Below, in pieces: positions 26,914 to 35,548 of a DNA stretch of 64,000 nt (position 1 is its first letter; the number at the start of each line of letters is the position of its first letter). The stretch is from G963422565 sp963422565 (GTDB taxonomy: Bacteria > Pseudomonadota > Alphaproteobacteria > MPNO01), in the NCBI GenBank assembly GCA_963422565.1, contig OY730228.1, forward strand, positions 1,240,001 through 1,304,000, in the 5' to 3' direction. The notes below the pieces were generated by a model. The model searched no databases, had not been told where the DNA came from, and was given only the letters and a program-made list of their open reading frames with translations. The position numbers and the translations under genes were made by a program.

Positions 26914-27339
26914 ATGGTGAAGTCCGTCGCGCATGTGCACTGGCCCGATGCGCCCGACATGTGGATGCCCTACGCGCCGGCGATTACCGTGGCCGGCGGC
27001 AGGACGGTCTATCTCGCCGGGGTGACCGCGGCCCCGGTCTACCACCACCACCCGCACCGGCCCGAGGAGTTCGACGCGATGCCCCCGAACATGGAGGGGC
27101 AGACGCGCGCGGCGCTGGAGAATCTGAGCCGCAGTCTCGATGCGGTGGGCGCCGGCTTCTCCGATATCGTCAGCGCCAACCGCTACGTCACGGATCTCTC
27201 GGATCAGGATGCGATGAACCGGGTCTGGGCCGAGTTTTTCGGCGACAACAAGCCGACGACGACCACGGTCCAGGTGGCCGCGCTCGCCACGGACCCGCGC
27301 TGCATGATCGAGATCAACGCCATCGCCGTTCTCGACTGA
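26914..27339 (+). CDS. RidA/YjgF family protein, possible aminomuconate deaminase-like
   Basis: This 141-residue member of the Rid superfamily forms trimers that hydrolyse enamines or imines. It contains AGGRTVYLAGVTAAP, GQTRAALENLSRSLDAVGAGFSDIV, and the usual C-terminal DPRCMIEINAIAV; the Arg that binds the carboxylate in RidA is present here as PRC. The start at 26914 is supported by GGAGGAGG. Position after ligAB suggests a role on a ring-cleavage product, as in 2-aminomuconate deaminases. This is an inference from context. Confidence 0.82.
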   Translation: MVKSVAHVHWPDAPDMWMPYAPAITVAGGRTVYLAGVTAAPVYHHHPHRPEEFDAMPPNMEGQTRAALENLSRSLDAVGAGFSDIVSANRYVTDLSDQDAMNRVWAEFFGDNKPTTTTVQVAALATDPRCMIEINAIAVLD

Positions 27340-27574
27340 CCCGGCGCGCATTCGTTCGATCGTCCTTTAGACGAAACCGAGCGTATCGGCGTTCTCGATC
27401 GACGTTCGGACCTTCGCGCAACGCGGACCGGTCGGAACCCAGGCGTCGATCTCGAATTTTGGCGTCGCCTCGCGCTGACGGCCGATGGCGGGTTTCGGGT
27501 CGGGCTCTCGGGGACGAGGGGCTGCGCCACGCGCGGGTCGTCGAACGGCCGCGCCGGCCTTCGCAGCGGCGGCG

Positions 27575-28432
27575 CTACAGAGCGTTCACCCGTCGAAGAA
27601 ATGCCAGCACGGCCTCGTTGAACGCGTCCGCCTTTTCGATATTGGGGCAGTGCCCGCACCGGTCGTAGACGATCAGCTTCGAATTCAGAAGCCGTTCGGC
27701 GAGCCTCGGCGCGTAGCCGGGCTCGCGCAGCGAGTCGTTCGCGCCGGCAACGATCAGCGTCGGAACGGCGATCCGCTCGTATGGGGTCGTATCCGGCGTC
27801 CCGAAGCCGGAACCGCCGGCCTTGCCGGCGGATGGCAGCCCGAAGCGGGGCGCCGACTGGCATTCCCACGCGCCCTTCATCGTCGCCAGCGCCTGGCGCC
27901 GGGCGATATAGGCATCGTTCTCGCTCCAGCCCGGGTCGTGGAGCATCGCCGCGACCAGCGCGCGCATCGCCTCGGTCGTGCCGTCATATGCGAGCAACAC
28001 CTTGCGCGCCTCGGTCTCCGGCGTGAAACCCCCGCCGCTGCACAGCACCGCCGACCGGACGGGAAAGATGACCGGCCGGGCGGCGATGATTCGCGCCAGA
28101 TTGCTTCCGCCCATGGAGTTTCCGATGAAGTCCGCGTCTTCGATGTCCATGATCTCGAAGAAGCGCCGCATATGGCCGAGCACGCGGCCCCTGGCGTCGC
28201 CGAAATCGTAGAGCTTGTCGGTGCGCCCGAACCCCAGCCAGTCGGGAGCGATGACCCGAAATTCCGGCGCGAGGGCGGGAATCGTATATTCCCAGCTTAT
28301 CTCGGCGGCACCGCCATACTCGCCGGAATGTAGCAGCACCACGGTCGGGCCGCCCTCCCCGGCCTCGAGATAATGGGTGCGGACACCGTCGACATCGACG
28401 AATCTGCCGACCGCTCCGGCCACCGCATTCAC
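27575..28432 (-). CDS. alpha/beta hydrolase, meta-cleavage-product hydrolase-like
   Basis: This 285-residue alpha/beta hydrolase has the nucleophile Ser106 in GNSMGGS, an oxyanion-hole region VVLLHSGEYGGAAE, an acid in AGANDSL, and the catalytic His in DRCGHCPNIEK. The GNSMGG elbow and the FGRTDK segment match C-C bond hydrolases acting on meta-cleavage products (MhpC/BphD group). It overlaps the luciferase-like gene by 4 bp and is the last gene of the minus-strand operon. The 235 bp between it and ridA (convergent) show no clear element. Confidence 0.88.
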   Translation of the reverse strand: MNAVAGAVGRFVDVDGVRTHYLEAGEGGPTVVLLHSGEYGGAAEISWEYTIPALAPEFRVIAPDWLGFGRTDKLYDFGDARGRVLGHMRRFFEIMDIEDADFIGNSMGGSNLARIIAARPVIFPVRSAVLCSGGGFTPETEARKVLLAYDGTTEAMRALVAAMLHDPGWSENDAYIARRQALATMKGAWECQSAPRFGLPSAGKAGGSGFGTPDTTPYERIAVPTLIVAGANDSLREPGYAPRLAERLLNSKLIVYDRCGHCPNIEKADAFNEAVLAFLRRVNAL

Positions 28433-29661
28433 CGCGCGAAGGCGAGGCCGATATCGCCGAGCGATGTCGCCTCGCGATGCGGCATGCGGGCGCGGGTCTC
28501 GGCCGCCCGGCCGGGATCGTAGGACGCGGTGAGCTCCTTGAGCCGGGGATAGACCTCCCGGGCGAACAGCTCCATGGAGCTCAGCGTGTCGCCGAAGCTC
28601 AAGAAGCCCGCCTGGCCCATCATCAACAGGTTGCCGAACCCGCCGCTATAGTCGAAAAAGCTCTTGATCTGCTCGTAGACCTGATCCGGCGTCCCGGCGA
28701 AGACGTTGCCGCGTTCCATCTGCTCGTCGAGCTTCGGGGCGAGCGGGACGCCCGCCCCGCCGCGCCCGCCGCGCATGATCGTCGCCGAGACCTGGGGCGG
28801 GTGGTAGCCGGGCGGGTTCGACCATTGGGGCGCGACCTTGTTGGAGGTCATGTACCAGAGGATCTTCTCCGCCCCCTCGCGCGCGCGACGCTCGTTCTCC
28901 CCGACATAGATCAGCGCGCAGTAGGCGAGCCGATCCAGCGGCGCCTCGCCGCCATGAGCCTCGCCGTAGCCCCGCCGATAGCCGTCGAAGATCGCGCGGA
29001 TACCGTTGTAACCGGCGAGGAACACCGCCCCGACATGGTTGTGCCGCGCGACCTGGACGCCGCTGCCGGCGCTGCCGATCGTGACCCAGATCGGGGGGTG
29101 GGGCTGCTGATAGGGGCGCGGCCAGACATTGACCTGGCGCATGCGGTAGTGGCGCCCCTCGAAGTTGAACGGCCCGTCATGGGTCGTCCAGCATTTGACG
29201 ATGAGGTCGTGCGCCTCCCATAGCCGTTCGGTACCGCGCAGGGGAATCACGTTGGCCGGCGCGGCTTCATAGGGCACGCCGCGCACGAAACCGCATTCGA
29301 GCCGCCCGCGCGACAGGACATCCACCATCGCCATCTCCTCGGCGACACGCACCGGCGTGTTGCGATTGGCGATCGGATTCCCGAGGATCAGAAGCCGAGC
29401 CCTGGACGTCTCGCGCGCCAGTATGGACAGCATCAGCGGCGCCGCGGGGACCACGCAGGTCGCCGTCTGATGGTGCTCGTTGAGCATGATCTCAAGCCCC
29501 ATCTCGTCGGCCGCGCACCACATGTCGAGATATTTGTGATAGAGGTCAGCGCCCTTCTCGGGGTCGTAATGCCTGTTGGGCAGGTTGACCCGGATGGACT
29601 CGTAGCTGTCCGCGTCGGGCAGATAGGGATAGGCGTCTTCGGTAAAGAACCAGGTCTTCAC
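28429..29661 (-). CDS. LLM-class flavin-dependent monooxygenase (luciferase-like)
   Basis: This 410-residue luciferase-fold flavoprotein of the longer LLM group starts MKTWFFTEDAYPYLPD. Family elements include AADEMGLEIMLNEHH, NRNTPVRVAEEMAMVDVLSRGR with the phosphate-binding Arg, HPPIWVTIGSAGSG, and a C-terminal GFGNLLMMGQAG. Related proteins oxidise aliphatic or aromatic carbonyl compounds using FMNH2. It sits between two alpha/beta hydrolase genes (12 bp and a 4-bp overlap), so the product may be hydrolysed by either. The substrate is not known. Confidence 0.88.
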   Translation of the reverse strand: MKTWFFTEDAYPYLPDADSYESIRVNLPNRHYDPEKGADLYHKYLDMWCAADEMGLEIMLNEHHQTATCVVPAAPLMLSILARETSRARLLILGNPIANRNTPVRVAEEMAMVDVLSRGRLECGFVRGVPYEAAPANVIPLRGTERLWEAHDLIVKCWTTHDGPFNFEGRHYRMRQVNVWPRPYQQPHPPIWVTIGSAGSGVQVARHNHVGAVFLAGYNGIRAIFDGYRRGYGEAHGGEAPLDRLAYCALIYVGENERRAREGAEKILWYMTSNKVAPQWSNPPGYHPPQVSATIMRGGRGGAGVPLAPKLDEQMERGNVFAGTPDQVYEQIKSFFDYSGGFGNLLMMGQAGFLSFGDTLSSMELFAREVYPRLKELTASYDPGRAAETRARMPHREATSLGDIGLAFAR

Positions 29662-29673
29662 GGCGGGCTCCTG

Positions 29674-30450
29674 TCAGGGCGCGAAGGCGAGGACGCGGGA
29701 GAGAAAGGCCTCGGGCTGCTCGATCTGGGGTGCATGCCCGGCATTCGGGATCACCGTCATCCTGGCGCCCGGAATGCGGTCGCGAAAAGCCTCGCCATAG
29801 GCCGGGCGCACGATTCCGTCGCTTTCGCCCCAGACAACGAGGGTCGGGATATCGATACGGTGCAGGAGCCCAGCAAGCTTCGGGTTGTGCATGTACGGGT
29901 CCCAGGTGTAGAGTGCGAGCGCGGTCCGGTTGGCCGCGACCATGGTCAGCGCCGTATCGTCGAGCGCCTGGATGTCGGGCGCCAGCGACGGATCGTGCCA
30001 GGTGATCTTCGCCAGCTCAGGCATGGGCAGGGCGAACACGTCGGCGACCTCGCGGGTCTCCCGGTCTCCGGTCTTGATCCCGACCGAATCGACCAGCACC
30101 AGCTTCGAGAGCCGCGCCGTGGTCATCACCGCGATCTCGGCCGCGGTCCAGCCGCCCATCGAGAACCCCATCAGCACCGCATCCCGGAGATCCAGCGCAT
30201 CCATCAGGTCCAGATACAGGAATTTGAGGTCGTGAATGTCGTCGAACCGGTCGGGGATCGGGGTCCCGCCGAAGCCGGGATGGATCGGCGCGACGATCTC
30301 GAAGCTCCGGGCAAGACCCTCGAAGAAGGGCGCGGCGGCGAGCGGACCTGAACCGCCGTGGAGAAGCAGCATTTGCGGGCCGCTTCCCCTGCGGACATAA
30401 GGCAGCTCGATCCCCTGCAAGGAGATCGTTTCCGTTTCGGCCTGTAACAC
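29674..30450 (-). CDS. alpha/beta hydrolase
   Basis: This 258-residue alpha/beta hydrolase has the oxyanion loop LLLHGGSGPL, nucleophile Ser97 in MGFSMGGW, an Asp in VVWGESDGIV and the His in PNAGHAPQIE. The start is a GTG at 30450 with AGGGAGG nine bases upstream; the frame continues upstream without coding character. It follows the acyl-CoA synthetase gene by 65 bp and precedes the luciferase-like gene by 12 bp. It may be an esterase or a C-C hydrolase. Confidence 0.85.
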   Translation of the reverse strand: MLQAETETISLQGIELPYVRRGSGPQMLLLHGGSGPLAAAPFFEGLARSFEIVAPIHPGFGGTPIPDRFDDIHDLKFLYLDLMDALDLRDAVLMGFSMGGWTAAEIAVMTTARLSKLVLVDSVGIKTGDRETREVADVFALPMPELAKITWHDPSLAPDIQALDDTALTMVAANRTALALYTWDPYMHNPKLAGLLHRIDIPTLVVWGESDGIVRPAYGEAFRDRIPGARMTVIPNAGHAPQIEQPEAFLSRVLAFAP

Positions 30451-30515
30451 GCTCGCGTCCCTCCCTCTAGGCGCCGCCGGATCATGCGGCAATCGCCGGC
30501 CGAGTCCAGCCACGG

Positions 30516-32066
30516 TCAGCCGGCGGCGGAGAGATACGCTTCGCGCAGCCGCGGTTTCTGCGTCTTTCCCGTGGGCGTCTTGGGGATCTCGTCGGCGAGG
30601 AGTATCTCGCGCGGACATTTGAACCGGGCGAGATGCGCCGCGCAGAACGCCGCTAGCGCGTCGGCCTCGGGCCGGCTGCCATCCTTCGCGACAACATAGG
30701 CGACCAGCGCTTCCCCCCACTTCTCGTCCGGCACCCCGATGACGGCGCATTCCCCGACCGCGTCATGGCGTTCGAGCACCAGTTCGACCTCGCGCGGATA
30801 GACGTTTATGCCGCCGGTAACGATCATCTCCTTGGAACGGCCGACCAGCATGACGAACCCGTCCGCGTCGCGGACGCCGAGATCCCCGGTCCAGCCGCGG
30901 CGGTCGCCGCCGCGAAAATAGAGGCGGGTCTCCTCCTCGTCCTCGAAATACCCGTCGAACAGGAAGGGGCCCGAGACGACTATCTCGCCGGCCCGGCCGG
31001 GCGGAGCCGACCGGCCGTCGGCCTCGACGATGTCGAGATCCACGCCGAGGGCCGGCCGGCCGACGGTGGCGTATTTCTCTGGAGGATCCCAGGGTTTGAG
31101 AACCGTGAGCGGACCCGTCTCCGACTGGCCGTAATGGTCGAAGACCCGCGCATGCGGCAACGCCGCCCGGCAGCGCGCGATCAGCGCGGCCGGCACGTTG
31201 GCCCCGCTGGCCACGACCTTCCTCAGGCTCGCCAGCTTGGCGCCATCAAAGACCCCCTCCTCGAGCACCCCGGCGAGCTGGATCGGCACCGTGAGGACCG
31301 CACTCACCCGGTGGCGCGACGCGGCCTCGACGAAGGTCCGGGCGTCCCAGCGCCGGATCAGCACGCAGGTGCAGCCGGTCAGAATCGCCGCCTGAAACCA
31401 GATATAGAGCCCGACTGCGTGATAGAGAGGCGTCACCGCCGCCGCCACGTCGTCGCCCGCGAGCTCGTGTTCCAGGGCCGTCGTCCAAGCCGAAACGGAC
31501 CGGGCATGATGGCTGACGAGCGCCCCCTTCGGCCGGCCGGTCGTTCCGCCGGTGAAGGTCATGCCGACCGGCTCGCCGTCGTGGAGGTCCACGGGCGGCG
31601 GCGTTTCGGCGCCCGTGGCAGTGAAATCGGCGAACGCGACCGCGCCCGGCAGGTCGGCCGCCGCACCGACGACGAGGATCGGCTCGACGCCGTGCAGCCG
31701 GTCCCGCACCGCTTCGATCCCGGCGCAGCTCCCGCGGTCCACCACGAGCGCGCGCGCTCGGGTCCTGGCGATGATATCCACCACCTCTTCCGGGGCGTAC
31801 ATGATCGAGAGATTGACCAGGACGCAGCCCAGCCGGGCGGCGCCGAAATGGGCGACGGCGTATTCGGCGACGTTCGGGCACATCACCGCCACCCGGTCGC
31901 CCTTGACCAGCCCGTGCCCGGCCAACGCGTTGGCGAAGCGGTTGGCCAGCCCGTCGAGATGGCCGTAGGACCAGCGTCTTGCGCCGCAGACCAGCGCCGT
32001 CTTCTCGGGGTGGCGCGCGGCCGACAACCGGAGAATTTCGCCGGACAGCATCGATCGAATCCGCAT
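30516..32066 (-). CDS. acyl-CoA synthetase (AMP-forming)
   Basis: This ANL-superfamily ligase of about 516 residues activates a carboxylic acid with ATP and CoA. It has the P-loop TFTGGTTGRPKG, motif YGQSETGP, the ATP-binding GWTGDLG, the hinge region GRSKEMIVTGGINVYP and the catalytic Lys near PKTPTGKTQKPRL. Three in-frame ATGs (32087, 32066, 32051) are possible; GGAG lies close to the second. The gene leads the minus-strand operon with two hydrolases and a luciferase-like enzyme, suggesting CoA activation of an aromatic or medium-chain acid. Confidence 0.9.
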   Translation of the reverse strand: MRIRSMLSGEILRLSAARHPEKTALVCGARRWSYGHLDGLANRFANALAGHGLVKGDRVAVMCPNVAEYAVAHFGAARLGCVLVNLSIMYAPEEVVDIIARTRARALVVDRGSCAGIEAVRDRLHGVEPILVVGAAADLPGAVAFADFTATGAETPPPVDLHDGEPVGMTFTGGTTGRPKGALVSHHARSVSAWTTALEHELAGDDVAAAVTPLYHAVGLYIWFQAAILTGCTCVLIRRWDARTFVEAASRHRVSAVLTVPIQLAGVLEEGVFDGAKLASLRKVVASGANVPAALIARCRAALPHARVFDHYGQSETGPLTVLKPWDPPEKYATVGRPALGVDLDIVEADGRSAPPGRAGEIVVSGPFLFDGYFEDEEETRLYFRGGDRRGWTGDLGVRDADGFVMLVGRSKEMIVTGGINVYPREVELVLERHDAVGECAVIGVPDEKWGEALVAYVVAKDGSRPEADALAAFCAAHLARFKCPREILLADEIPKTPTGKTQKPRLREAYLSAAG

Positions 32067-32128
32067 GTCTCCAACCAGGACGCGCATCCAAGCTCAGCGG
32101 GCGCGGCCGATCAACCGCGCCGCTCGCT

Positions 32129-32157
32129 TTGCCTCGTTCGGTCCTTCGTCGTATACG
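32129..32157 (+). promoter_or_regulatory. candidate sigma-70 promoter of the 2OG oxygenase operon
   Basis: TTGCCT (32129-32134) and TATACG (32152-32157) are separated by 17 bp, close to the vegetative consensus. Transcription would begin near 32164, leaving a leader of about 22 nt that holds the GGGGAG ribosome-binding site before the ATG at 32186. It lies between two divergent operons. Confidence 0.4.
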
Positions 32158-32185
32158 AGGGTCGGATCGTCCTGGGGAGACCGCG

Positions 32186-33196
32186 ATGATGTCCGCACGC
32201 GTTCCGCTGATCGATATCGGCCCCTGCTTCGAAGGCGACCCGGCCGCCCGGCGGCGGATCGCCGGGGAAATCGGCGCGGCCTGCGCCGATATCGGCTTCT
32301 TCACGCTCGCCGGCCACGGCGTGGACCGGGGCGTGACCGAATGTCTGCGCCGCGCGGCACGCGCGTTCTTCGTCCTTCCCGATGCCGAGAAGCGGCGCTG
32401 CGTGCATCCGGTCGCCGGCACGCCGCGCGGCCTGCGGGTCATGGAGGGGGAAGCGCTGGGCCGCGCCGCCGGACGGGAGGCGCCGCCGGACCTCAAGGAA
32501 TTCTACCATTTTGGACGCGAGGACTGGCCGGACGACCCCTACTATACCGGGCCGGAAGGCCGCGCCTATTTCATCCCCAACATCTGGCCCGACCGGCCCG
32601 CGGATTTCCGCCCCGCCGCCCAAGCCTATTATGCGGCGATGGAGAGGCTCGTCGACACCCTGATGGCGCTCGCCGCGCTCGCCCTCGGTCTCCCGGAAGA
32701 CTATTTCGCCGACAAGATCGACCGCCACGTCACCGCCATGCGCATCAACCACTATCCGCCGCAACGGGCGCCGGCGGCGCCGGGCCAGCTCCGCGCGGGT
32801 GCGCATACCGACTTCGGCACCTTCACCATCCTGATGGGCGAGGATGCGCCGGGCGGGCTCCAGGTTCAGGACCGCGGCGGCGGCTGGCACGATGTCGAGA
32901 CCAGACCCGATATTTTCGTCGTCAATACCGGCGACCTGCTGCGCCGCTGGACCAACGATGTCTGGACCTCCAACTTTCACCGCGTCGTCAACCCGCCGGC
33001 CGATGTCGCGCCGTCGATGCGGCGCGTCTCGATCGGGTTCTTTCATCAGCCGAACTACGACGCGGTCATCGACTGTCTGCCCGGCTGCAGCGGCTGCGAC
33101 CACCCGCCGCTCTATCCGCCGGTGACGTCGGGCGCCTTCCGCGACCTGCGCTACCGCGAGACCGACTCGGCCGTCGCCACGGCGGGGGCACGATGA
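32186..33196 (+). CDS. 2-oxoglutarate/Fe(II) oxygenase, isopenicillin N synthase-like
   Basis: This 336-residue oxygenase shows the Fe(II) facial triad H207-x-D209 in AHTDFG and H265 in NFHRVV, with the 2-oxoglutarate Arg in MRRVSIGFF. The N-terminal DIN domain begins VPLIDIGP and contains GFFTLAGHGVD. The start (ATGATG at 32186) has GGGGAG six bases upstream. The C-terminal part contains a Cys cluster CLPGCSGCDHP, unusual for the family. It leads a seven-gene operon and overlaps the next start (ATGA). The family includes gibberellin-type oxidases and ethylene-forming enzymes; the substrate is unknown. Confidence 0.88.
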   Translation: MMSARVPLIDIGPCFEGDPAARRRIAGEIGAACADIGFFTLAGHGVDRGVTECLRRAARAFFVLPDAEKRRCVHPVAGTPRGLRVMEGEALGRAAGREAPPDLKEFYHFGREDWPDDPYYTGPEGRAYFIPNIWPDRPADFRPAAQAYYAAMERLVDTLMALAALALGLPEDYFADKIDRHVTAMRINHYPPQRAPAAPGQLRAGAHTDFGTFTILMGEDAPGGLQVQDRGGGWHDVETRPDIFVVNTGDLLRRWTNDVWTSNFHRVVNPPADVAPSMRRVSIGFFHQPNYDAVIDCLPGCSGCDHPPLYPPVTSGAFRDLRYRETDSAVATAGAR

Positions 33197-33906
33197 TGGC
33201 GACGTTCGATCGGCTGGTCGTGGGCGGGAGCGTCATGTCGGTCCGCGTCGCCGAGCCGGACGGGGCGGGGCCGCACCCAGGGATCGTCGTCACCCATCAC
33301 CGCGGCGCCCTGGATGCGTTCACCTGCAGGTTCAGCGACGATCTGGCCGCGGCGGGCTATGTCGCCGCGGCGCCCTCCTTTTATCACCGCCGCCCCGACG
33401 GCGAGGCCACCCAGGCGTCGATGGCGGCGCTCGACGATGCGGAGATGATCGCCGACATGAACGCGACCGCCCGCTATCTCGGCGGCCGGGCGGACGTGCG
33501 GGCGGATGCGCTCGGCATCGTCGGCCATTGCATGGGCGGGCGGGCGGCGTTTCTGGGCGCGTCCACCGACGGGGTCTACCGAGCCTGCGGGATCTTCTAC
33601 GGCGGCAACATCTTCAAGCCCTGGGGCGCGGGCAATCCGGCGCCCTTCGCGCGTATCGCCGACATTTCCTGTCCCGTCATCGGCTTCTTCGGCAACGACG
33701 ACGACAACCCGTCGCCCGCGGACGTAGCCGCGCTCTCCGCAGGGTTCGCCGGCCACGCCATCCGGCACAGCTTTCACCGCTATGACGGCGCCGGCCATGC
33801 CTTTCAGAACTTCCTCGGGGACAATTTTCGGGAGGCGCAGGCGAAGGATGCCCAGGTCAAGCTGCTCGTCTTCCTGTCATCCGCCCTGGGGCCGGGCGCC
33901 GGGTGA
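33193..33906 (+). CDS. dienelactone hydrolase family protein
   Basis: This 237-residue alpha/beta hydrolase has a Cys nucleophile (C113 in GHCMGGR), Asp in GNDDDNPSP and His in GAGHAFQNF, the C-D-H triad of dienelactone hydrolases. The N-terminal Glu-containing loop (VTHHRGALD) differs from classical ClcD, so the lactone specificity cannot be assumed. The start ATG overlaps the stop of the oxygenase (ATGA). In its operon it may open a lactone formed by the oxygenase or the aldolase step. Confidence 0.88.
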   Translation: MMATFDRLVVGGSVMSVRVAEPDGAGPHPGIVVTHHRGALDAFTCRFSDDLAAAGYVAAAPSFYHRRPDGEATQASMAALDDAEMIADMNATARYLGGRADVRADALGIVGHCMGGRAAFLGASTDGVYRACGIFYGGNIFKPWGAGNPAPFARIADISCPVIGFFGNDDDNPSPADVAALSAGFAGHAIRHSFHRYDGAGHAFQNFLGDNFREAQAKDAQVKLLVFLSSALGPGAG

Positions 33907-33924
33907 GGCGAGGCGCGATCGCCG

Positions 33925-34785
33925 ATGGAGGCGTCCGTCAAATTCGCCGCCTTCGACGCACCCTGCCGCGTATGGGCGGTCTCGTCGATCCATAGCGACC
34001 GCGACGGCCTCGCGGCGCTGCACGACATGCTCAGGGAACGCATCGTCGGCGGCGACAGGCTGGTCTATCTCGGAAACATCTTCGGCTATGGCGCAGACGC
34101 GCGCGGGACAGTGGACGAGCTGCTCGCCTTCCGCCGCTGGTTCCTGGCCTTCGGCGACAACGACGTGAAGGACTACGCGGTTCTGCGCGGCGCCCAGGAG
34201 GAGATGTGGCGCAGGCTGTTCGAGCTTCAGTTCACGCTCGACCCGGCCGAAGTCCTGGAATGGATGTTGAAGCGCGGGGTCGGCGGCACCATCGAGGCCT
34301 ACGGCTCCGACCCGGCGCGCGGCCTCGCCGCGGCGCGCGCCGGCGTCATGCCGCTCACCCATTGGACCTCCGCGCTGCGCGACTCCTTCGCCGAAGCGCC
34401 CGGACACCGCGACCTGCTGAGCAGCATCCGCCGCGCCGCATATACGCGGGACGGGGCGCTGCTCTTCGTCAACACCGGGATCGACCCCGAGCGCCCGCTC
34501 GACGCCCAGAACGATACTTTCTGGTGGGAACATCGCGGATTCGACCAGATGGAGACGTGCTATTTCGGATGCAGGCTGGTCGTCCGCGGCTACGATCCCG
34601 AGCGCCGCGGCGTGCGGCTCGCCGCCCATACGGCGACCATCGACGGCGGCGCCGGGTTCGGAGGGCGGCCCATCGCCGCCTGCATCACCCGGGCCGAGGG
34701 CGTGGTCGACATCCTGGATCCCGGGCCGCCGGCCGTCCGGTCGCACCGCCGCCCGGAGCGTGATAGAAAGGCCGTTCCGGTCTGA
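33925..34785 (+). CDS. degenerate PPP-type metallophosphoesterase
   Basis: This 286-residue protein follows the outline of serine/threonine protein phosphatases but with altered metal motifs. GDIHG is replaced by SSIHSD (20-25), GDxVDRG by GNIFGYG (50-56), and GNHE by GDND (77-80). Only one of the usual His/Asp ligands is kept in the first block. It is therefore likely catalytically weak or inactive, perhaps a binding or regulatory protein. The C-terminal LFVNTGIDPERPL resembles the phosphatase HAG region, also altered. It sits in the operon 18 bp after the hydrolase. Its role in a catabolic operon is unexplained. Confidence 0.7.
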   Translation: MEASVKFAAFDAPCRVWAVSSIHSDRDGLAALHDMLRERIVGGDRLVYLGNIFGYGADARGTVDELLAFRRWFLAFGDNDVKDYAVLRGAQEEMWRRLFELQFTLDPAEVLEWMLKRGVGGTIEAYGSDPARGLAAARAGVMPLTHWTSALRDSFAEAPGHRDLLSSIRRAAYTRDGALLFVNTGIDPERPLDAQNDTFWWEHRGFDQMETCYFGCRLVVRGYDPERRGVRLAAHTATIDGGAGFGGRPIAACITRAEGVVDILDPGPPAVRSHRRPERDRKAVPV

Positions 34786-34812
34786 ACGGCCGGACGGCGG
34801 GAGGCAACCGGT

Positions 34813-35529
34813 ATGAGCGACGCGATCCAGGCGATGCGCGAACTGGTCATCGGCAACCGGATTCTAGCCAACGAGGGGGTGGTCGACGCCTACGGCCATC
34901 TCAGCGTGCGCCACCCGAACGACCCGGAACGCTATCTCATGTCCTGTTCGCGCGCGCCGGCCCTGGTCACGCTCGACGACATCATGGAGTTTACCCTCGA
35001 CGGCGAGGCGTGCGACCCGCGCGACCGCACCCCCTATGCGGAACGCTTCATCCACGGCGCGATCTTCGAGCGGCGCCCGGACGTGAACTCGGTCGTCCAC
35101 AACCATTCCCACGCGGTGATCCCCTTCGGGGTCACCGGCGTCAAGCTCCGGCCGATCGTTCATGTCGGGGCGGCCATCGGCAGCGAGATACCGGTCTGGG
35201 ACATCCGCGACAGATTCGGCGAGACCAACCTCCTCGTGGTCGATATGGAGCAGGGGCGCGATCTCGCCGCCTGTCTGGGCGACAACCGGGTGGCGCTGAT
35301 GCGCGGCCATGGCTGCGCCGTCGCCGGCGGCAACATCCAGCAATCGGTCATGACGTCGGTCTATCTGCAGGTCTCGGCCAAGCTGCAGCGCGAGGCGATG
35401 GCGATGGGCGAGGTGCGCTATCTCTCGGACGAGGAAATACGCCTCTGCACGGCGACCTTCGCGAGCGAGATCTCGGTCAACCGCGCCTGGGAGTATCTGG
35501 CCTGCAACGCTGGCGTCGCCGGCGTCTGA
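34813..35529 (+). CDS. class II aldolase/adducin family protein
   Basis: This 238-residue protein has the zinc-binding cluster HNHSH at residues 96-100, a further His in RGHGCAV, and the phosphate or carboxylate-binding loop near YGHLSVR. Related enzymes are L-fuculose-phosphate aldolase, HpcH-unrelated decarboxylases such as 3-dehydro-4-phosphotetronate decarboxylases, and aromatic-pathway aldolases. The absence of a strong phosphate-binding Ser pattern suggests an unphosphorylated substrate. It is followed 19 bp later by the split ThDP decarboxylase, a pairing that suggests aldol or decarboxylation chemistry in series. Confidence 0.85.
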   Translation: MSDAIQAMRELVIGNRILANEGVVDAYGHLSVRHPNDPERYLMSCSRAPALVTLDDIMEFTLDGEACDPRDRTPYAERFIHGAIFERRPDVNSVVHNHSHAVIPFGVTGVKLRPIVHVGAAIGSEIPVWDIRDRFGETNLLVVDMEQGRDLAACLGDNRVALMRGHGCAVAGGNIQQSVMTSVYLQVSAKLQREAMAMGEVRYLSDEEIRLCTATFASEISVNRAWEYLACNAGVAGV

Positions 35530-35548
35530 CGGGTTCGGAAGCGCAGCC

